This document shows, piece by piece, positions 16,535-30,369 of a stretch of DNA of 56,503 bases. Source of the stretch: Anaeromyces robustus (taxonomy: Eukaryota > Neocallimastigomycota > Neocallimastigomycetes > Neocallimastigales > Neocallimastigaceae); assembly GCA_002104895.1 (NCBI GenBank), contig MCFG01000421.1, positions 1 to 56,503 on the forward strand, in the 5' to 3' direction. The notes below the pieces were generated by a model. The model made no database searches and was not told the origin of the DNA. It worked only from the letters and a program-made list of their open reading frames with translations. How positions within the stretch are numbered: the stretch's first letter is position 1; each line of letters opens with the position of its first letter. A program made the translations under genes and the position numbers.

Positions 16535-18017
16535 CTTCATTATTTTCATTATTGTTATTATTATCTTCATTATTTTCATTATTATTATTATTATTATTAT
16601 CTTCATTATTTTCATTATTGGTATTATTATCATTGATATTATTATTGGTATTATTATTATCATTATCTATATCCATATCAGTAGTATCAGTAGAAGAATC
16701 TTTTGGTTTTGAGTAAGTATTTCTTATTTCATTAATAACTTTTGCTATATGACCTTGCATAATTAATTTGAAATATTTTTCATCGTGAATTGCATGAATT
16801 GAAATATCTAATGTTGGACAAAATTGAGAAGGTATAAACATTTGATAAATATATCCTTCATCAACAAAAGGACAACTATTTTGAATTAAATGAATAAAAG
16901 TTCTAAATATTTTTGGTAAAACTATATCATTAGCATTTGGAAGAGTCATTGATATTGTTTCTGGTAGCATTTCATCTTCATTTTCAATTTCAATGGTTAA
17001 TAAACGGTGTGGTAAATCAAAATTCATTTGAATATTGTCTTTTGAATTTTCTTCTTTTCGTGACAAATTAAACATGAAATAAAGACTATTATAAATACTA
17101 TTATAATCATTATTATAGTATGCAATAAGTTCTTGAATTGATTCATTTAAAATATCATTATATATTTTAGAAAATTGACGAGTATTATAAAAAGTTGGAT
17201 AAGTGGATTTATTAAAGAATTTTACATTTTTTGAAGCATTATATCTATAAGTATTCATTAATAAATTTGAAAATGAATTATTTGAATTTCTTTTACTATA
17301 AAATTTTTCAAATAAATCAATATAATAAATACTATTATTATTAAAACATGATTGAAATAGTTCAAGAATATCAAATTCAGTAGTATTTAAATTAAATGAA
17401 TTTAATTTATATGAAGATTGAATAAGATTTGCTTTAGCAATATTATAAAAAAGAATAGGTTTTTTAGAATAAACCATTCGTTGATATTTTACTTTAGCAT
17501 ATGAATGAGCAATTTCGTAAGAATAACGACTTGTTAAACTGAAACGTTTCACATCTTCATAAGATAAATTATTTAATATTTTATCCCATAAATCGAGACT
17601 AATTTTTTTAAATATTGAATATTGATAAGGAATTGGTTTTTTGTCTTTATTCCATTTATACATATTATGAAAAGCTAATTCTAATATATTGAAATGAAAT
17701 TTAATTTATAATAAAATAAAAACAAAAATAATAATAATAGTAATAGTAATAACAATAAATTAATAATTAGTAATTCATAATTAATAATTATATTAATATC
17801 CACATATTAATATATAATTATATATATTATATATTTTTAAAAATTTCTTACCATTAATATGATTTTTCCATAATATAAAATCTTTTTCTGCTCTTTTTAA
17901 TACATCTTCATCATTATCATCAAACAAATAATTTGGATCTGATTTCCAATTTTTGTATGTAAGATATTCATATGGAATTTTGAATTTTTTATAGTCTGGT
18001 TCATAAATTTTGACCAT
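15741..18017 (-). CDS. F-box protein with long Asn/Glu-rich insert, 2 exons
   Basis: Minus-strand exons 18017-17852 and 17680-15741, phase 1 intron of 171 bp (donor GTAAGA, acceptor TATTAG); about 701 residues. An F-box lies near residues 82-116 (ISLDLWDKILNNLSYEDVKR, then FSLTSRYSYEIA). F-box proteins bind Skp1 and bring substrates to SCF ubiquitin ligases. No LRR or WD repeats are visible downstream, so the substrate-binding part is unrecognised. A tract of about 80 residues of Asn with periodic NNENNED units (DNA 16432-16675) lies mid-protein. The C-terminal part (including RRREVINGACRGSLDDLAFS) is well ordered in composition. Exon 1 begins MVKIYEPDYKKFKIPYEYLT and is needed to give a normal start; without it translation would begin at an internal Met only about 20 residues before the F-box. 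Confidence 0.75.
16432..16675. repeat. Coding ATT/AAT trinucleotide tract (poly-Asn)
   Basis: On the minus strand this is AAT repeated, encoding Asn, with interspersed GAA and GAT codons giving recurring NNENNED units. Frames read on the other strand or shifted (Tyr-rich or Ile-rich) are artefacts of the repeat. Confidence 0.9.
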
Positions 18018-20366
18018 TTTTTATAATTAAATTATTAAAATGTTAAATAAATGCTTTCCTTTTTCAATGTTGTATATTATTATATTCTTTTTAATATTTC
18101 ATTTCTTGATATTAATATAAAAGAATATTATTTTTATTTTAAATTATGAAAATTTAATCCAATAATTTAAAATAAAATTTTTGAGTATATATTTCAATAT
18201 TATTATAATCCTAAATTTCAATTTAATAATTATTAAATCTTTAAAATAATAATTATTAAAATAAAAGGTTCAAAAATGAAATTTAAAGAATATAATAATA
18301 AAAAATATTAATGAAATATTTCTGTTTTAAGAATGAAATCAATAATTCTTTTATGACAAAAGATTGAATAATTAAATTTGTTATAAGAAAAAAAAAAGTT
18401 TTGTAATGTTATAATATCTTGATATTATATTTGCATTTTCGATACTATTTTTCCCTCCTTGTTAATTTAATTTAATATATATTAATATAAATTTTAAAGA
18501 TTTTTATTTTTTAAAATTTATAATTATTTTTTCATAATATTTAATTTAATATATCTATATATGGTTTTAAATCTATTAATTAAATTCTATAATTCTGTTT
18601 TTTTTTGTTTTTTTTTTGTTTTTTTTTAAAAATTCATTTCATTAATCCAAAACATAAAATTAAATAAATAAATATTTAATAAATTTAATAATATAATAAA
18701 TAAAACGGTATAAAAAGTAAATGAACAATTAAATAAATTAAATAACAAATAATAATGAAAAGATTACTAAAGAATATAATATTAAAGTTTATTTTATAAT
18801 AAAATGTTTTTTATATAATATTATCAAATCCTTTTTTTCTAGATTATATTATATTAATATATTTTAATATATACTCATGATTATTATTATATTAAAAATC
18901 TATTGTCAAAACTATAATATTTATATATTAAACTTAATTCTTATTGGCTAAAAATAATTATAATATTAAATATATTTAAAATTTTAAAACTACTAATAAC
19001 TTTAAATAATAATAATAATTATATTTAATCATTACAACATGGTTAATAATAATAAAATAAAATATTATAGTATTTAAAAGTATTAGTTTGTAAAATAAAT
19101 TTTAGAGGCATACATTATCAATTTTGATACGTTTATATTTAATAAATAAAAAAAACTATTTAATATTAGTATTAAAAATTGCACAATTTTTAAATCGATT
19201 AATCAATAATTTATAGATAAATTATGAATATTGTTATTTATTTAATTAATCAATAATTTTCGATAAAATATATGTATATATGTTATTTAATTAAAGAAAT
19301 ATATACCAAATTAATAATTGTGTAATAATAAAGATAAAATATATATATAAGAATACACACTTTGATAGTGACACAGTGAAAACATATAATATATAAAATA
19401 AAACTGATAAAGAAAAAAAGAATCTGTTACTGATACGAATAATAAAATTAAATGATATAATAAATTACATAAATAAAATAAATAACATAAATAATTATTA
19501 TAAAAATGAAATAAATCATAAACTAAATTATGTAATAATGTTCTGCATTATTATTGTTTCCTGTTAGTATAAAATTTTCATTTTTTAAAAATTTATTTAA
19601 TAATAAAGATCAATATTAAACATATATTAAAAATATTAAGAATATTAATATATATAAAAATAAATATTAAATAAAATAATAAATTAATATTATATTTTAA
19701 TAGTAAATATTAATAATAATATAAATAGTTATATATTTGTAAATTGTAATTATTTAATCCAAATCATTAATAAATTATTAAATACTTTTTTTTATAAGGA
19801 TTGTTATAATATATATAAAACTTTTATAATTTTAATTAAACAAAATTATAATCATTATTAATATTTTTTAAAATGTATAATTTTAAAATATCAAATAATA
19901 TTTTAATATTGACTCTTTATCTTTTTTTTTTTTTTTTAATGAAATATAAAATTGTTTTATTTATTATTTAGTTTGTTATTGATTATTTCATTATTTTTTA
20001 TTTAATTTATTTATGTTTATAAAAGGTTGGTTAGATTTTATATAATAAAAAAATATTAAAAGAATTAATAAATTAAAAAAAAAGATTAAAAATTAATATA
20101 TAAAAATTCATTATTTAAAATAGAATTATTATAAATTTTAATCTATTATAAACAGTAATAAAATATGGGTATGATTCTTTAATGAATTATTATATTCAAA
20201 ATATTTAATAATTTTTATGATTAAAAATTGTTAATAAATCATATAAAAAATGAATATTCATTATTTATAGAAAAAATAACTATATAATCCAATTTCTAAA
20301 GCTTTTTGATTAATATAGTAATAATAACTGATATATAAACTTTCTAATAATAAATAAATGATAGTT
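18018..20366. other. Intergenic, A/T-rich, low complexity
   Basis: This lies upstream of the F-box gene and downstream of the UXT-like gene. Only short runs of mixed sequence interrupt the A/T background, for example near 19355-19435 (CACTTTGATAGTGACACAG). No open frame of coding composition was found, and no specific promoter or terminator can be assigned. Confidence 0.7.
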
Positions 20367-20502
20367 TTATGAATTCTCTTGTCCATTTAAATCAAGAATT
20401 TGTTGTATAGTTTCTAAAACCTATATTTTTAAATATTTATTTAATTATTATAATAAAAATATGTAAAATATGACATGATATTAATGTTAATATATATAAA
20501 TA

Positions 20503-20537
<35 letters not shown>

Positions 20538-21360
20538 TTTTAATATAAAATTTAAGTATATCTATATATAATTTTCTTACCAATTTTATATGAGATTTTA
20601 TTTTTGCAATTTCTTCTGAATGCTTTTCAGCTTTCCTATTAAAATAATTATATTTTATTTAAATATTAATAAAAAAATAAAAAAAAAAATAATTAGTTAC
20701 ACCATTAATTATTTTTATCTCATGAAAAAAAAAAAACGTAATATAATATCTTGTTTTTTATATAATAACATATATCTACTTTTCCAACAATTTATTTTTC
20801 TTTTCTATATATTGTTGAGCTTCATCTAATTTTAATTGAGCATGAAAACCATAACCAATATTCATATAAATATATTCCGTATCATCACTTTAAATTTTAT
20901 TTTGTATTATCCATTTAAATATTAAAATATATCAATTAATATATAATATATATTATAATGATTTTATAATTTTTTTTAATATTTTTTATAAAATTTTATT
21001 ATTGAATTACATTTCTGCATTAACATAAAAGTTTGAGCCAAGATCCACTTTCGTTCTTAACTTTTTCAAGTTATTTTCTTTTATAAATTCAATTTTTGTA
21101 TTGAGTTTTGAACTATTAATAATTAATGTTTTATTTTTAAAAAAAATAATATTATTAATATTAATAATATTATATTTAAATTCAATAGAGATATGTGTAT
21201 TATATTAAGTATATATATGTTTAAAAATAATAACTTACTATTCTGAAATTTCATCATAAATTTTATCTCTTAAATCCAATTCATTTTTTAATTTTGGTTT
21301 TAAAGTGTCATTAACAAATTTTTCATATTTTAAAATTTGAGTTTCTATATCTTTACTCAT
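20367..21360 (-). CDS. UXT: UXT-like prefoldin-fold protein, 5 small exons
   Basis: Minus-strand exons: 21360-21239, 21112-21011, 20887-20780, 20635-20581, 20420-20367. The total of 441 nt encodes 146 residues, close to the roughly 157 of animal UXT. The joins are phases 2, 2, 2, 0, all with GT-AG ends (GTAAGT, GTAATT, GTAGAT, GTAAGA). Hallmarks of UXT, an alpha-type prefoldin-like protein of the URI/R2TP-associated complex, are KVDLGSNFYVNAEIDDTEYI (residues about 64-83) and YMNIGYGFHAQLKLDEAQQY, flanked by coiled-coil-like helices at both ends (MSKDIETQILKYEKF; KKAEKHSEEIAKIKSHIKL). The exons are too short to show up as ordinary open frames, which is why the gene is easy to miss. It is divergent with the XRCC2-like gene. 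Confidence 0.88.
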
Positions 21361-21775
21361 TTTGTTATTGTTATTATATTGAAACTATTTTAAAATTACG
21401 TTATATATATCTAAAATAAATTTAATTTCTTAAAATCTTAATTTTTTTTAAAATTTAAATCTATAAGTTTAAAAAAAAATATTATTATTAAAACATTCAT
21501 AAACAATTTTTATTTTATTAAAATTTTTTTTTTTTGATTGGTAAATTTTGATATAGAATTATATATCAAAATTTTATATATTTTTTTAATAAACTCATTA
21601 AATAAAATTATATATTCTATAAAATATAAAATATTAAAAAATTGTATTACTAATATTAATAACAAAAATATTTTAAGAAAAGAAGAGAAAAAAAAAAAAA
21701 AAAAAGAAAAGAAATAATATTAAATTAATATTTTATTTTGAAAAAATATGTATTAAAAAAACAAATAATAAAAAA
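21361..21775. promoter_or_regulatory. Shared 415-bp divergent promoter region (inferred)
   Basis: The start codons of the UXT-like gene (minus) and the XRCC2-like gene (plus) face away from each other across 415 bp. The interval holds purine-rich tracts (around 21676-21717) and T runs but no recognisable binding site. A bidirectional promoter is inferred from the arrangement only. Confidence 0.5.
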
Positions 21776-23276
21776 ATGCAATATGACATTAATAAAATAT
21801 TAGATAGAATTGAAACAGAAACCTTAGGAGATGTAATAACCATTAGTATATTGAGCATCATATTTTTTTCTTTTTATTATATTATTTATATTGTATTAAG
21901 TCTTTATTTCATTATATTCATATAAATACATAATTTTACTTAATAATTTATTTTTTATATAAATATTTATTTAAATATTATATCTAATATTATAAAATTA
22001 TCATTTACTCAATATTATATAATTACAATTATTTATTTATTATTATTATTATTTTTATTAATTATTATCACTATTATTTTTTTTTATTATTATAAAGTTA
22101 ATTAATGGAAAGAAAAAAAACAAATATCTTTCATCTTTTAATATAAATTTTTTCGACAATTTAATAAATTTTACCAATAATAAAATAAAATCAGGAAGTT
22201 GCTTTGAAATTTGTGGTTCAACTTGTACAGGAAAAACAGAATTATTGATTCATATTATTACAAAAATCTTAATTGATAATTTAGAATTTGGAAAATGGAC
22301 AATAACACAAACTTCCTCAAATTTATCTCAAAAAGTTGATGAAGAAAATAAAAATGAAATTTTTTGTGTACTTAATCAAAAATATTTTGTTAAATATAAA
22401 CCTTATTGTGAAACTATATATTTTTTCGATTGTGATGGACGTTTTAATTTTTACCGTTTAATTCAAATCTTAAAATTTCAATTTCTAAAGATTTTATTAG
22501 AAACTGATGATAATTCGAATACATCAAATATTAATATTAAAGAATTATTCAATAAAGACAGTGATGTTTACGATATTAATATACCCATAAGAATGTGTTT
22601 AAAATATTTTAACATTATAAAACCAACGAATACTTTTTCATTAATTGTATCATTATTAAAACTGAAAGATTTATACCCCACTTTACTTTACATCATAATT
22701 GATTCCATCTCAAGTTTTTATTATATTGATATTGAAGAGGAAGCTAGTCGTAGAAATATTACTGAAAAAAAGAAAATAGATAATAATATATTATCATATT
22801 CCTTATTATATAAACAATTAAATAAAATATTAAAATTATTGTCTCAAAAATACAAAATAACTCTCTTTTTAACCACTCGACAGTATAAAAAGGATTATAA
22901 TAACGAAAATCAAGATATAACTTTAGAAAATGTAAATGAAAATCTAATAAATTCATTATATCGTTCAACTTTATTTAATAATAATAGTTGTACCGAATAT
23001 TATATTGGACTTCAAAACAATCAATTAATTTTTAAAAACTTATTTTCTTTAGATCATACTAATTCCTATCACCAAGATAATTCTGTTTATCAAGAAGATT
23101 TAATTAATTTTAAAATTCAAATTTCTAAACATCCTGAACATTTATTAGAAATTCCAGATGAAATAAGTGATTCCTATTTAAGTTCAAATAATAATTCAAA
23201 ATTTATAAGTTGCCTAACATTTCCAATTAAATCTAATATATTAGAATTTGAAATTAATAATTATGGAATTGTTTAA
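21776..23276 (+). CDS. XRCC2: XRCC2-like RecA/RAD51 paralogue, 2 exons
   Basis: Exon 1 21776-21832 and exon 2 22098-23276, phase 0 intron of 265 bp; about 411 residues. Walker A is GSTCTGKT (residues 59-66). IYFFDCDGRFNFYRL (about 126-140) matches the XRCC2 segment after beta-strand 2, and the Walker B region IIIDSISSFYYID (218-230) closely resembles the LILDSLSAFYWID of vertebrate XRCC2. ITLFLTTRQYKK (about 273-284) fits the following strand. The C-terminal part (about 290-411) is longer than in animal XRCC2 (280 residues) and not recognisable. XRCC2 acts with other RAD51 paralogues in homologous recombination. The 19-residue first exon supplies the only plausible ATG; the frame before Walker A stays open back to the acceptor. 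Confidence 0.85.
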
Positions 23277-23377
23277 ATTTATTATTAATATATAATTAAT
23301 AAATATTAATTTATAATATTATAAAAAAAAAAACTTTTTTTTTATATTATTATTAAATTTTTGTATTATTTTTAAAT

Positions 23378-23435
<58 letters not shown>

Positions 23436-24073
23436 TAGTAATTAATTAATAGTAAATAATATTTATATAATATTATTTATTATTAATTAATTATATATAT
23501 ATATCTTTATGTACATGAATGTAGTCGTCATTTTCTTTTTTTTTATACTTAGTTCTTTTTTTGTATCTTCCAAATATAAAAGTAGCAAAATAAAAATTTA
23601 ATATAATAATGTATAAAGATAGAATAAAAACTTGTGTTTATAAATATAAATATATATAATGGTTTTTATTTTATTAATCTTATTTTATATTTTTTTTTTA
23701 TTTTTTCATTTACTTCATTTTTCTATTTTTTTTTTCTTTTATTATTATTATTTATTTATTTATTTATTTTTTTCAATTTTTTTTTTTTTTTCCAATTTTT
23801 TTTTACAATTTTTTTTTTTTTTAGTTTTTTTTTTTTTTATTTATTTCATTTTTCTATTTTTTTTTCCTATTATTATTATTATTTTCATATTATATAAATA
23901 TATATATAAAATCAAAAATTTTACATTGAAAATAGGTATAAGAAATAAAAAAAAATAATAATAAATTAAATATGATAATAATAATTATCTAAATTGTTAT
24001 TATATAAATAAATATTGATATACAAATATATTAAATAGATGTATTCATAAAAAATATATCTATAGTCTATAGT
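23277..24073. other. Convergent intergenic region, low complexity
   Basis: It contains a TTTA array at about 23387-23436 and a long T-rich stretch at 23660-23890 broken by ATTATT. The Phe/Tyr-rich open frames there are translations of T runs. No gene is seen. Confidence 0.8.
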
Positions 24074-27000
24074 CTATAATGATAAATATGAAGTCATTTG
24101 TGTAACTTCATTTGCTAATAATGTATTATCGATAGTTTTTTTAATTCTTAATCTTCTGGCATATATTACAGAATAAATACTGGCAAATATAAACAAAAGA
24201 ATAGAAAAGAATATTAATTGAGTTTTGTATTGACTAATAACATCAATTAAAACTTCTCTTTTATTAAGTGTTACTATTTTATCTGAAATTTCTTCAGCTT
24301 GAGCTTCATCAATTCTATCTCTCTTAAAATTACCTAAATTAATAATATTTCCTCTATTATCTACTACATCTTTCAATTGTCCATTAATTGTCATATACCA
24401 ACTATATAATCTACCATAATTATTATTCTTAACTTTATCTGTTACTCTTAAAGTCCAATAACCAACTGGGTTTTCACCCCTTTTTTTTTTTTATAATTAA
24501 TATAATAATTGTGATAATTTCAAAAGAAAAAAAAATTTAATTAATATTCATATTTTTTTTTAATGGTATATATCATTAAAAATTTTATTATTATTATTAT
24601 TATTATTATAATATATTTATTTACCAATGTTTAACAGTCATGAAAGTCCAATTACGTAAACCCTCACTACTACGATCATTGACTCTTCTAGTAGCAAGAA
24701 TTGAAACAATATTATTTGGTGAAATAAGTTCAACTTGTAATTCACCTCTACATTGATGTTCAATATCAACTGTAACAGTAATTTGTTCTACATTTTTCAT
24801 ATTTCTAATAGATCTTTCTGAAACATATATTCTACTTTCCAAAACATCAATAATATCATTTTCAAATTGTTTATCTGTTGTAAATGAAGTGGCTTCATTT
24901 ACTAATTTCCATGTTTTAGCTCTTTCAACAATTTTATAAGCATCTAATTTACCATAACCATATTTATGATTAAACATTTTTCCAGATGGTAATGAAGTCC
25001 AGTCTGAATCACCAATATCTACTGGAATAGCAGTTTCTATACATAAATATTGAACATCTCTCCAATGTAATTCTGGCCTATTTATATTATAATAAAATTT
25101 TTATTTTATTTTTTTTTTAATTGATAAAAAAAAATTATAATTAAAAATTTAATATATAATATTTTATTTTATCATAAATAATAATATGAAAAAACATAAA
25201 AAAATATACATATAAATATATATATATAAAATAATAAATAATAATAATAAATAACAAAAAACAAAGAATTATAAACATTAATAAAAAAAAATTTTTTTTC
25301 GTTTTACCTAACAGAAAGAACTAAAGCAAAAATACCAGCTGCTATTGGTGCAGCTGCTGATGTTCCACCATGATTACTTGTACATACTGGTGATGATAAA
25401 TTATTTATTGTACTATCAGTAGTTGACTAATATATATAATTAATTAATTAATTAATTAATTAATTAAAATAAATTAATTATATACAAATATACAATATTT
25501 TGGATTTTTTAATTTAATATATTAGTAGAATTTTACAAAGTTTATCAATTATTAAAATAAAAAAATATATAATATTTTTAATGACTATTTTTATATTTTT
25601 GATATTATAATTTTAATTAATATATAAAAAAAAATTTTTTTTTAAAAAATATTTTCCATTTTTAATTACAATATATTTTCCGGAACCACTACTATATGTA
25701 ACAGCTAATTGAGCTGAACATTCTTCAGAATAGGAGGATTTTTTATCATCATGAGTAATTGCTCCAATTGAAATAGTATAAATACTATTAGTATAACCAT
25801 CAAAATTACTTTTTAATATTGATAAAAAAAATCATCAATTATATTATTTTTGTTTTTATTTTTATTTTTATTTATTTAATATATAAATGGAAATAATTGG
25901 AAATTAAGAAAATATATATATATTTATAACATTAATATTTTGATTATAAAATAAATTATGTTTGTATTATATAACAATTATTATGAAATATTTACCAATT
26001 ATCTCCTTTAAGAGCACCATTTCCTGTTGCAAAAACATATATACTTCCTTTTCCATTACGTCCATTAGTTACACCATTAATAAATGCTCTTTTAGTTATT
26101 CCACTTGGTTCTTCAACTGTTTTACCATCATCTGTTGGTCCCCAACTACATGAATATATATGATTATTTTGATAATCAAAATTTAATGATGCTGCTTCAT
26201 CTGATACAGTCAAAGTTCCTGATAATATTCTTACACCTATATATATATTAAGAATATACAATCGTTTTATAGATTTTTTATATATTAACAATGTTATTGT
26301 TATTTAATAATATATTATTTTTTATTAATATATTTTTTACATGTTAAATAAAAAAAAAAAAGAAAAAAAAAAAAAAAAAGAAAAATTTATTTTTTATACT
26401 TTATTTAATTATATTTTTAATTCTTAATGTATTTTTAATATAAAAATTATTATATTATTATATATTTTATTAACCTGAAACTTGAGCATTATATGCAACA
26501 CCAACGCCACAAAAATCATTTTTACCTGCAGCGATTTCACCAGCACACCTTGTTCCATGATGATCATCACTTTTTTTTGGAATTGGATCATTACTATGGG
26601 AATTAAAATCATATGAACCTGCTGCATACTTATTTTTTATATTTTGTTTTATTGTTGTTATTGTTGTTGTTGTTTTTCAGTTTTTATATATTGAATAAAA
26701 TTTATAATAAAATAATTTTTTAATTTATAATCTTTATATATGTATGATATATCAAATATTCTTTTTTTTATATTTCAATTATATTTATAAATTTTTATTT
26801 TTAATTAATATATACATAATTTTCCTTAATATCTGGATGTAGATAATTTAAACCATCATCAACAACACAAACTTTAACACCTTTTCCAGTAATACCTTTT
26901 ACAAAAAATAAAATATTTATTTTTCATTATTTCAATTAATATATTTTTAAATTATATAAGTTTATAATTTTATAAAATATTATACCTTGTTCCCAAACCT

Positions 27001-27165
27001 TCAAAACATTAATTGTTTTATCACTTCGTCCAAACTTCATATATAACAAAATATATATATAGAATAATATATAATATTAATATATTATTGAAAAAATGAT
27101 ACATTCATTAAAAAAATATTTCAATTCTGTTAATTTAAATTAAAACTAAATTTAGAAATTTAATT

Positions 27166-27201
<36 letters not shown>

Positions 27202-27804
27202 GAATTATTAATAAAAAAATTTTACAATATTCCATTGTGATTGTGCTAAAGGATCTCTAAAATCTGATAAAGAAATCATTCTTTTGGAAAGATTTACTTT
27301 TCTATCTAAATCAACCCATGATACAATTTCTTTATTCTCATTTAAACGCTTTATATGTCTTTTCAAATTTCGTTTTTGTAAATTTGATCTTATACTACCA
27401 GTAATTACAAATTTATAATATCCTTTTAATTCTCCAATTGGAATTGGTTCTGGTAATCCATGTTTAACAGCTAATTCATGTGCTATTCTATTTAATTCAT
27501 CAACTTCAAGAGTATCAGAATTTGCTAATTGAATAAGAATAGATTGAATTGGACTATTATTGAAAATTGAATTTGAAGTAGACGTAGAATTAAATTCTAT
27601 ATTTGTATTAGCAATATCATTTTGATTTATTTCTTTATCAAGATTCAATGCATCATTAATTTTTTCATCAAATGTTAAATCAGATTCATTTGTATTAATT
27701 TCATCATTATCAGAAATATTTTGTTCTCTTCTATATAGTGAAGATGATAATACATAATTGGAAAATAATCCAACTATAAAAAACTTTACTAAAGAATATT
27801 TCAT
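24074..27804 (-). CDS. KEX2: Kexin/furin-type proprotein convertase, 9 exons
   Basis: Minus-strand exons: 27804-27226, 27034-26986, 26895-26816, 26628-26475, 26236-25996, 25808-25670, 25426-25308, 25077-24625, 24479-24074; 2220 nt, 739 residues, frame kept throughout. In order: signal peptide ([20 protein letters not shown]), prodomain ending at a Lys-Arg (NLSKR, about 173-177), S8 catalytic domain, P-domain (about 500-635), membrane helix (about 692-711) and a short basic cytosolic tail. The triad is Asp222 ([12 protein letters not shown]), His260 ([15 protein letters not shown]) and Ser437 ([13 protein letters not shown]); the oxyanion Asn is N360 (FATGNG). All are intact. Kexins cleave after dibasic sites in the late Golgi. 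The chain ends in Tyr-Leu-Ser-Leu, a YxxPhi-type sorting signal in form. Confidence 0.93.
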
Positions 27805-29334
27805 ATTATTTTATTTATATGCTTGATTGAAGTATTTTATATATATAATGATTTGATCTTTAATTGTAAAATTCTATATTATCTTTATACACATAAAAAT
27901 ATTTATATAAATATTACCAAAAATAAAAACTAAAAAAAAAAAAAAAAAAGATAAAAAATAATTATGATATATATATTGACAAATATTGGATATAAATATA
28001 TATAAATGTAAAATATAAATATAATATATATATATGAATTTTTAATTGCTAAGCAAATTTTGTATTATATATATATTTATTAATACTGTATAGTATTGTT
28101 CTATTAAAAAAAAATTTGAAACTTTATATTAAATAATAATAAAATAGAAAATAGAAAAACAAAAAATAAAAAAAAAATAAAAAAAAATAATAATAATAAA
28201 TATAAAAAAAGAAATATATATATATATATTTCTTTTATATATATATATAAAATAAAATTATAAAAAGTTATCTTATGAAATTAAATTATATTATTAATAA
28301 TTACTATCATTCTAATATTTATATTAATTATCATGTGTAAAGATAATTCCTATTTTCAACATATTTTTACTATCGAAATAAAAATAAAAATAAAAATAAA
28401 AATATTATTATATTAGTTTTATTATTGAATATTTTAATTATTATTAATATAAGATATTAACAAATATTTATATTCTTTAAATTAATCATTCTTAAAAATC
28501 CATTTCAAAATTAATATTATTATTTTAAATATATAAAGTCTATTTAAAAATAGATAAAAAAGAATAAATTTTAAAGTTTGACATAAAATCTTTAATCTTA
28601 ATCGTAAAAAAAAAATAGATTTATAGTTAATTATCCTATAATTAAAACTCGAAAAAAAAAATTTTATTTAATATTATTTTATTTAATACTAAATTGATTT
28701 TTACTACAGTTTTTATTATTTATTTTCAATATTAAAATTTATAATATATATAATATAAATATCATATTTATTATAATTATAGTAATAAAAGTACCATTAA
28801 ATATTCATATATAATGTTTTTTTTTTTTTTTTTTATTTAATATAATATTAATACTTAACATATCTAAAAGATTATGAATTATTAAAAATTAATAATACCA
28901 ATATTTTCTATAAAATTTTATTATCCTAATTAATTATCCTAAAATAAATCTATTCATAGATAAAGTTAAAAATTTTAATTATAAAAAATATATATTTTTA
29001 GATTAAAATAAATAACTTTTTACTTATATATTAATTTTTTATATTTGTCTTCCAAAATAATTTTTTTTTTACTTATATAATATAAATAATATAAAAAATC
29101 AAAAAATAATTTCTTCTTTCATCTTAAAAAAAAAAAAATCATAAATAATTAAATAAAAATAAATAAATAACTACAAAAGAATTTATAAAATTATTATTTT
29201 CCGTTTAAAATTTTATAGTTTTAATTAAAATATATATAATTATATACTAGAAAAAATTATGAATTATTGTGTTGTAGTTGTTTTAATTGTTATTAGTTAT
29301 CAAATAAAGAAAAAATAATTTATATATATAATTT

Positions 29335-29580
29335 TAAATAATTTAATTAATTAATTAATTAGATAGTAGATTGTAGGTTACTTGTTAATTATTTAGATAT
29401 TTTTTTTTTAGTTGCTTAATCATTTTTTATACTAGTTATTCATTTAATTTAATTAATCAGTTAATTAGTTAGTTTAATTGATTAGTTAGTTTAGTTTAGT
29501 ATAGATTAGTTTTTACTTTAGTTAGTTAATGAGTTAGTTTATTTGGTTTAGTTAATTAATTTTATATTAATAAGTTGATT
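29335..29580. repeat. Degenerate TTAG/TTAA-rich repeat region
   Basis: Repeated GTTAGTT, TTAATTAG and TTTAGTTTAG words on the plus strand, irregular in spacing, different from the TAAA arrays elsewhere in the window. Confidence 0.6.
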
Positions 29581-30177
29581 AGCAATTAGTTTTTTAAACA
29601 TAACATAATAATGTTTAAATAATTATAACTTTTTTTTTATAACTGTATTTTATATTATATGTATTTTATATAATACTTCATAAGATTACACTTTACTTTT
29701 ATTCGTTCTATTAATATATATTTCGAAAAGTTGTATTTTAAATTTTTAATATATATATTGTATTTAATTTTTATTGGTCAGTTCATTATTTAATATTATT
29801 TTTTGGGTTTAGTACTTTTAACATTTTTGCAAATTTTAAATATGATTCAGTATATTAAAAAAAAAAAATATTTAATATTTATGACACAAAATATATAATT
29901 CTATATATATTCTATTTTAAATTAGATTACTTGTAAATATTAATAAATTAATTATATAATATATTATATATTAGATAATCCATGTTTAAATATTTATTAA
30001 CAATATATTATATCACATATTTAATAAAAACTTTATTTATTATTAAAATAGTAAATCATATAGTAACTATCATTAATATAGCACAAACTTTATTAAGTAA
30101 TTTATTTAATTCTTTAATCTTTAAAAAAAAAAAAAGGTAGAGTAAAAAAATCAATATCAAATAATAAATAAAAAAAT

Positions 30178-30180
30178 AAG

Positions 30181-30243
<63 letters not shown>

Positions 30244-30246
30244 ATC

Positions 30247-30278
<32 letters not shown>

Positions 30279-30333
30279 AAATAAATAAATAAATCAAATA
30301 ATTAAATAATTAAATAATTAAATAATTAAATAA

Positions 30334-30369
<36 letters not shown>

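Noticed and set aside
23634-23958. Two overlapping Phe/Tyr-rich plus-strand frames
   Set aside because: Both are translations of T homopolymers and ATT runs, with no coding composition.
29335-29580. Telomere-like TTAG repeats
   Set aside because: The units lack the GGG run of TTAGGG telomeres and are irregular, and genes continue on both sides.
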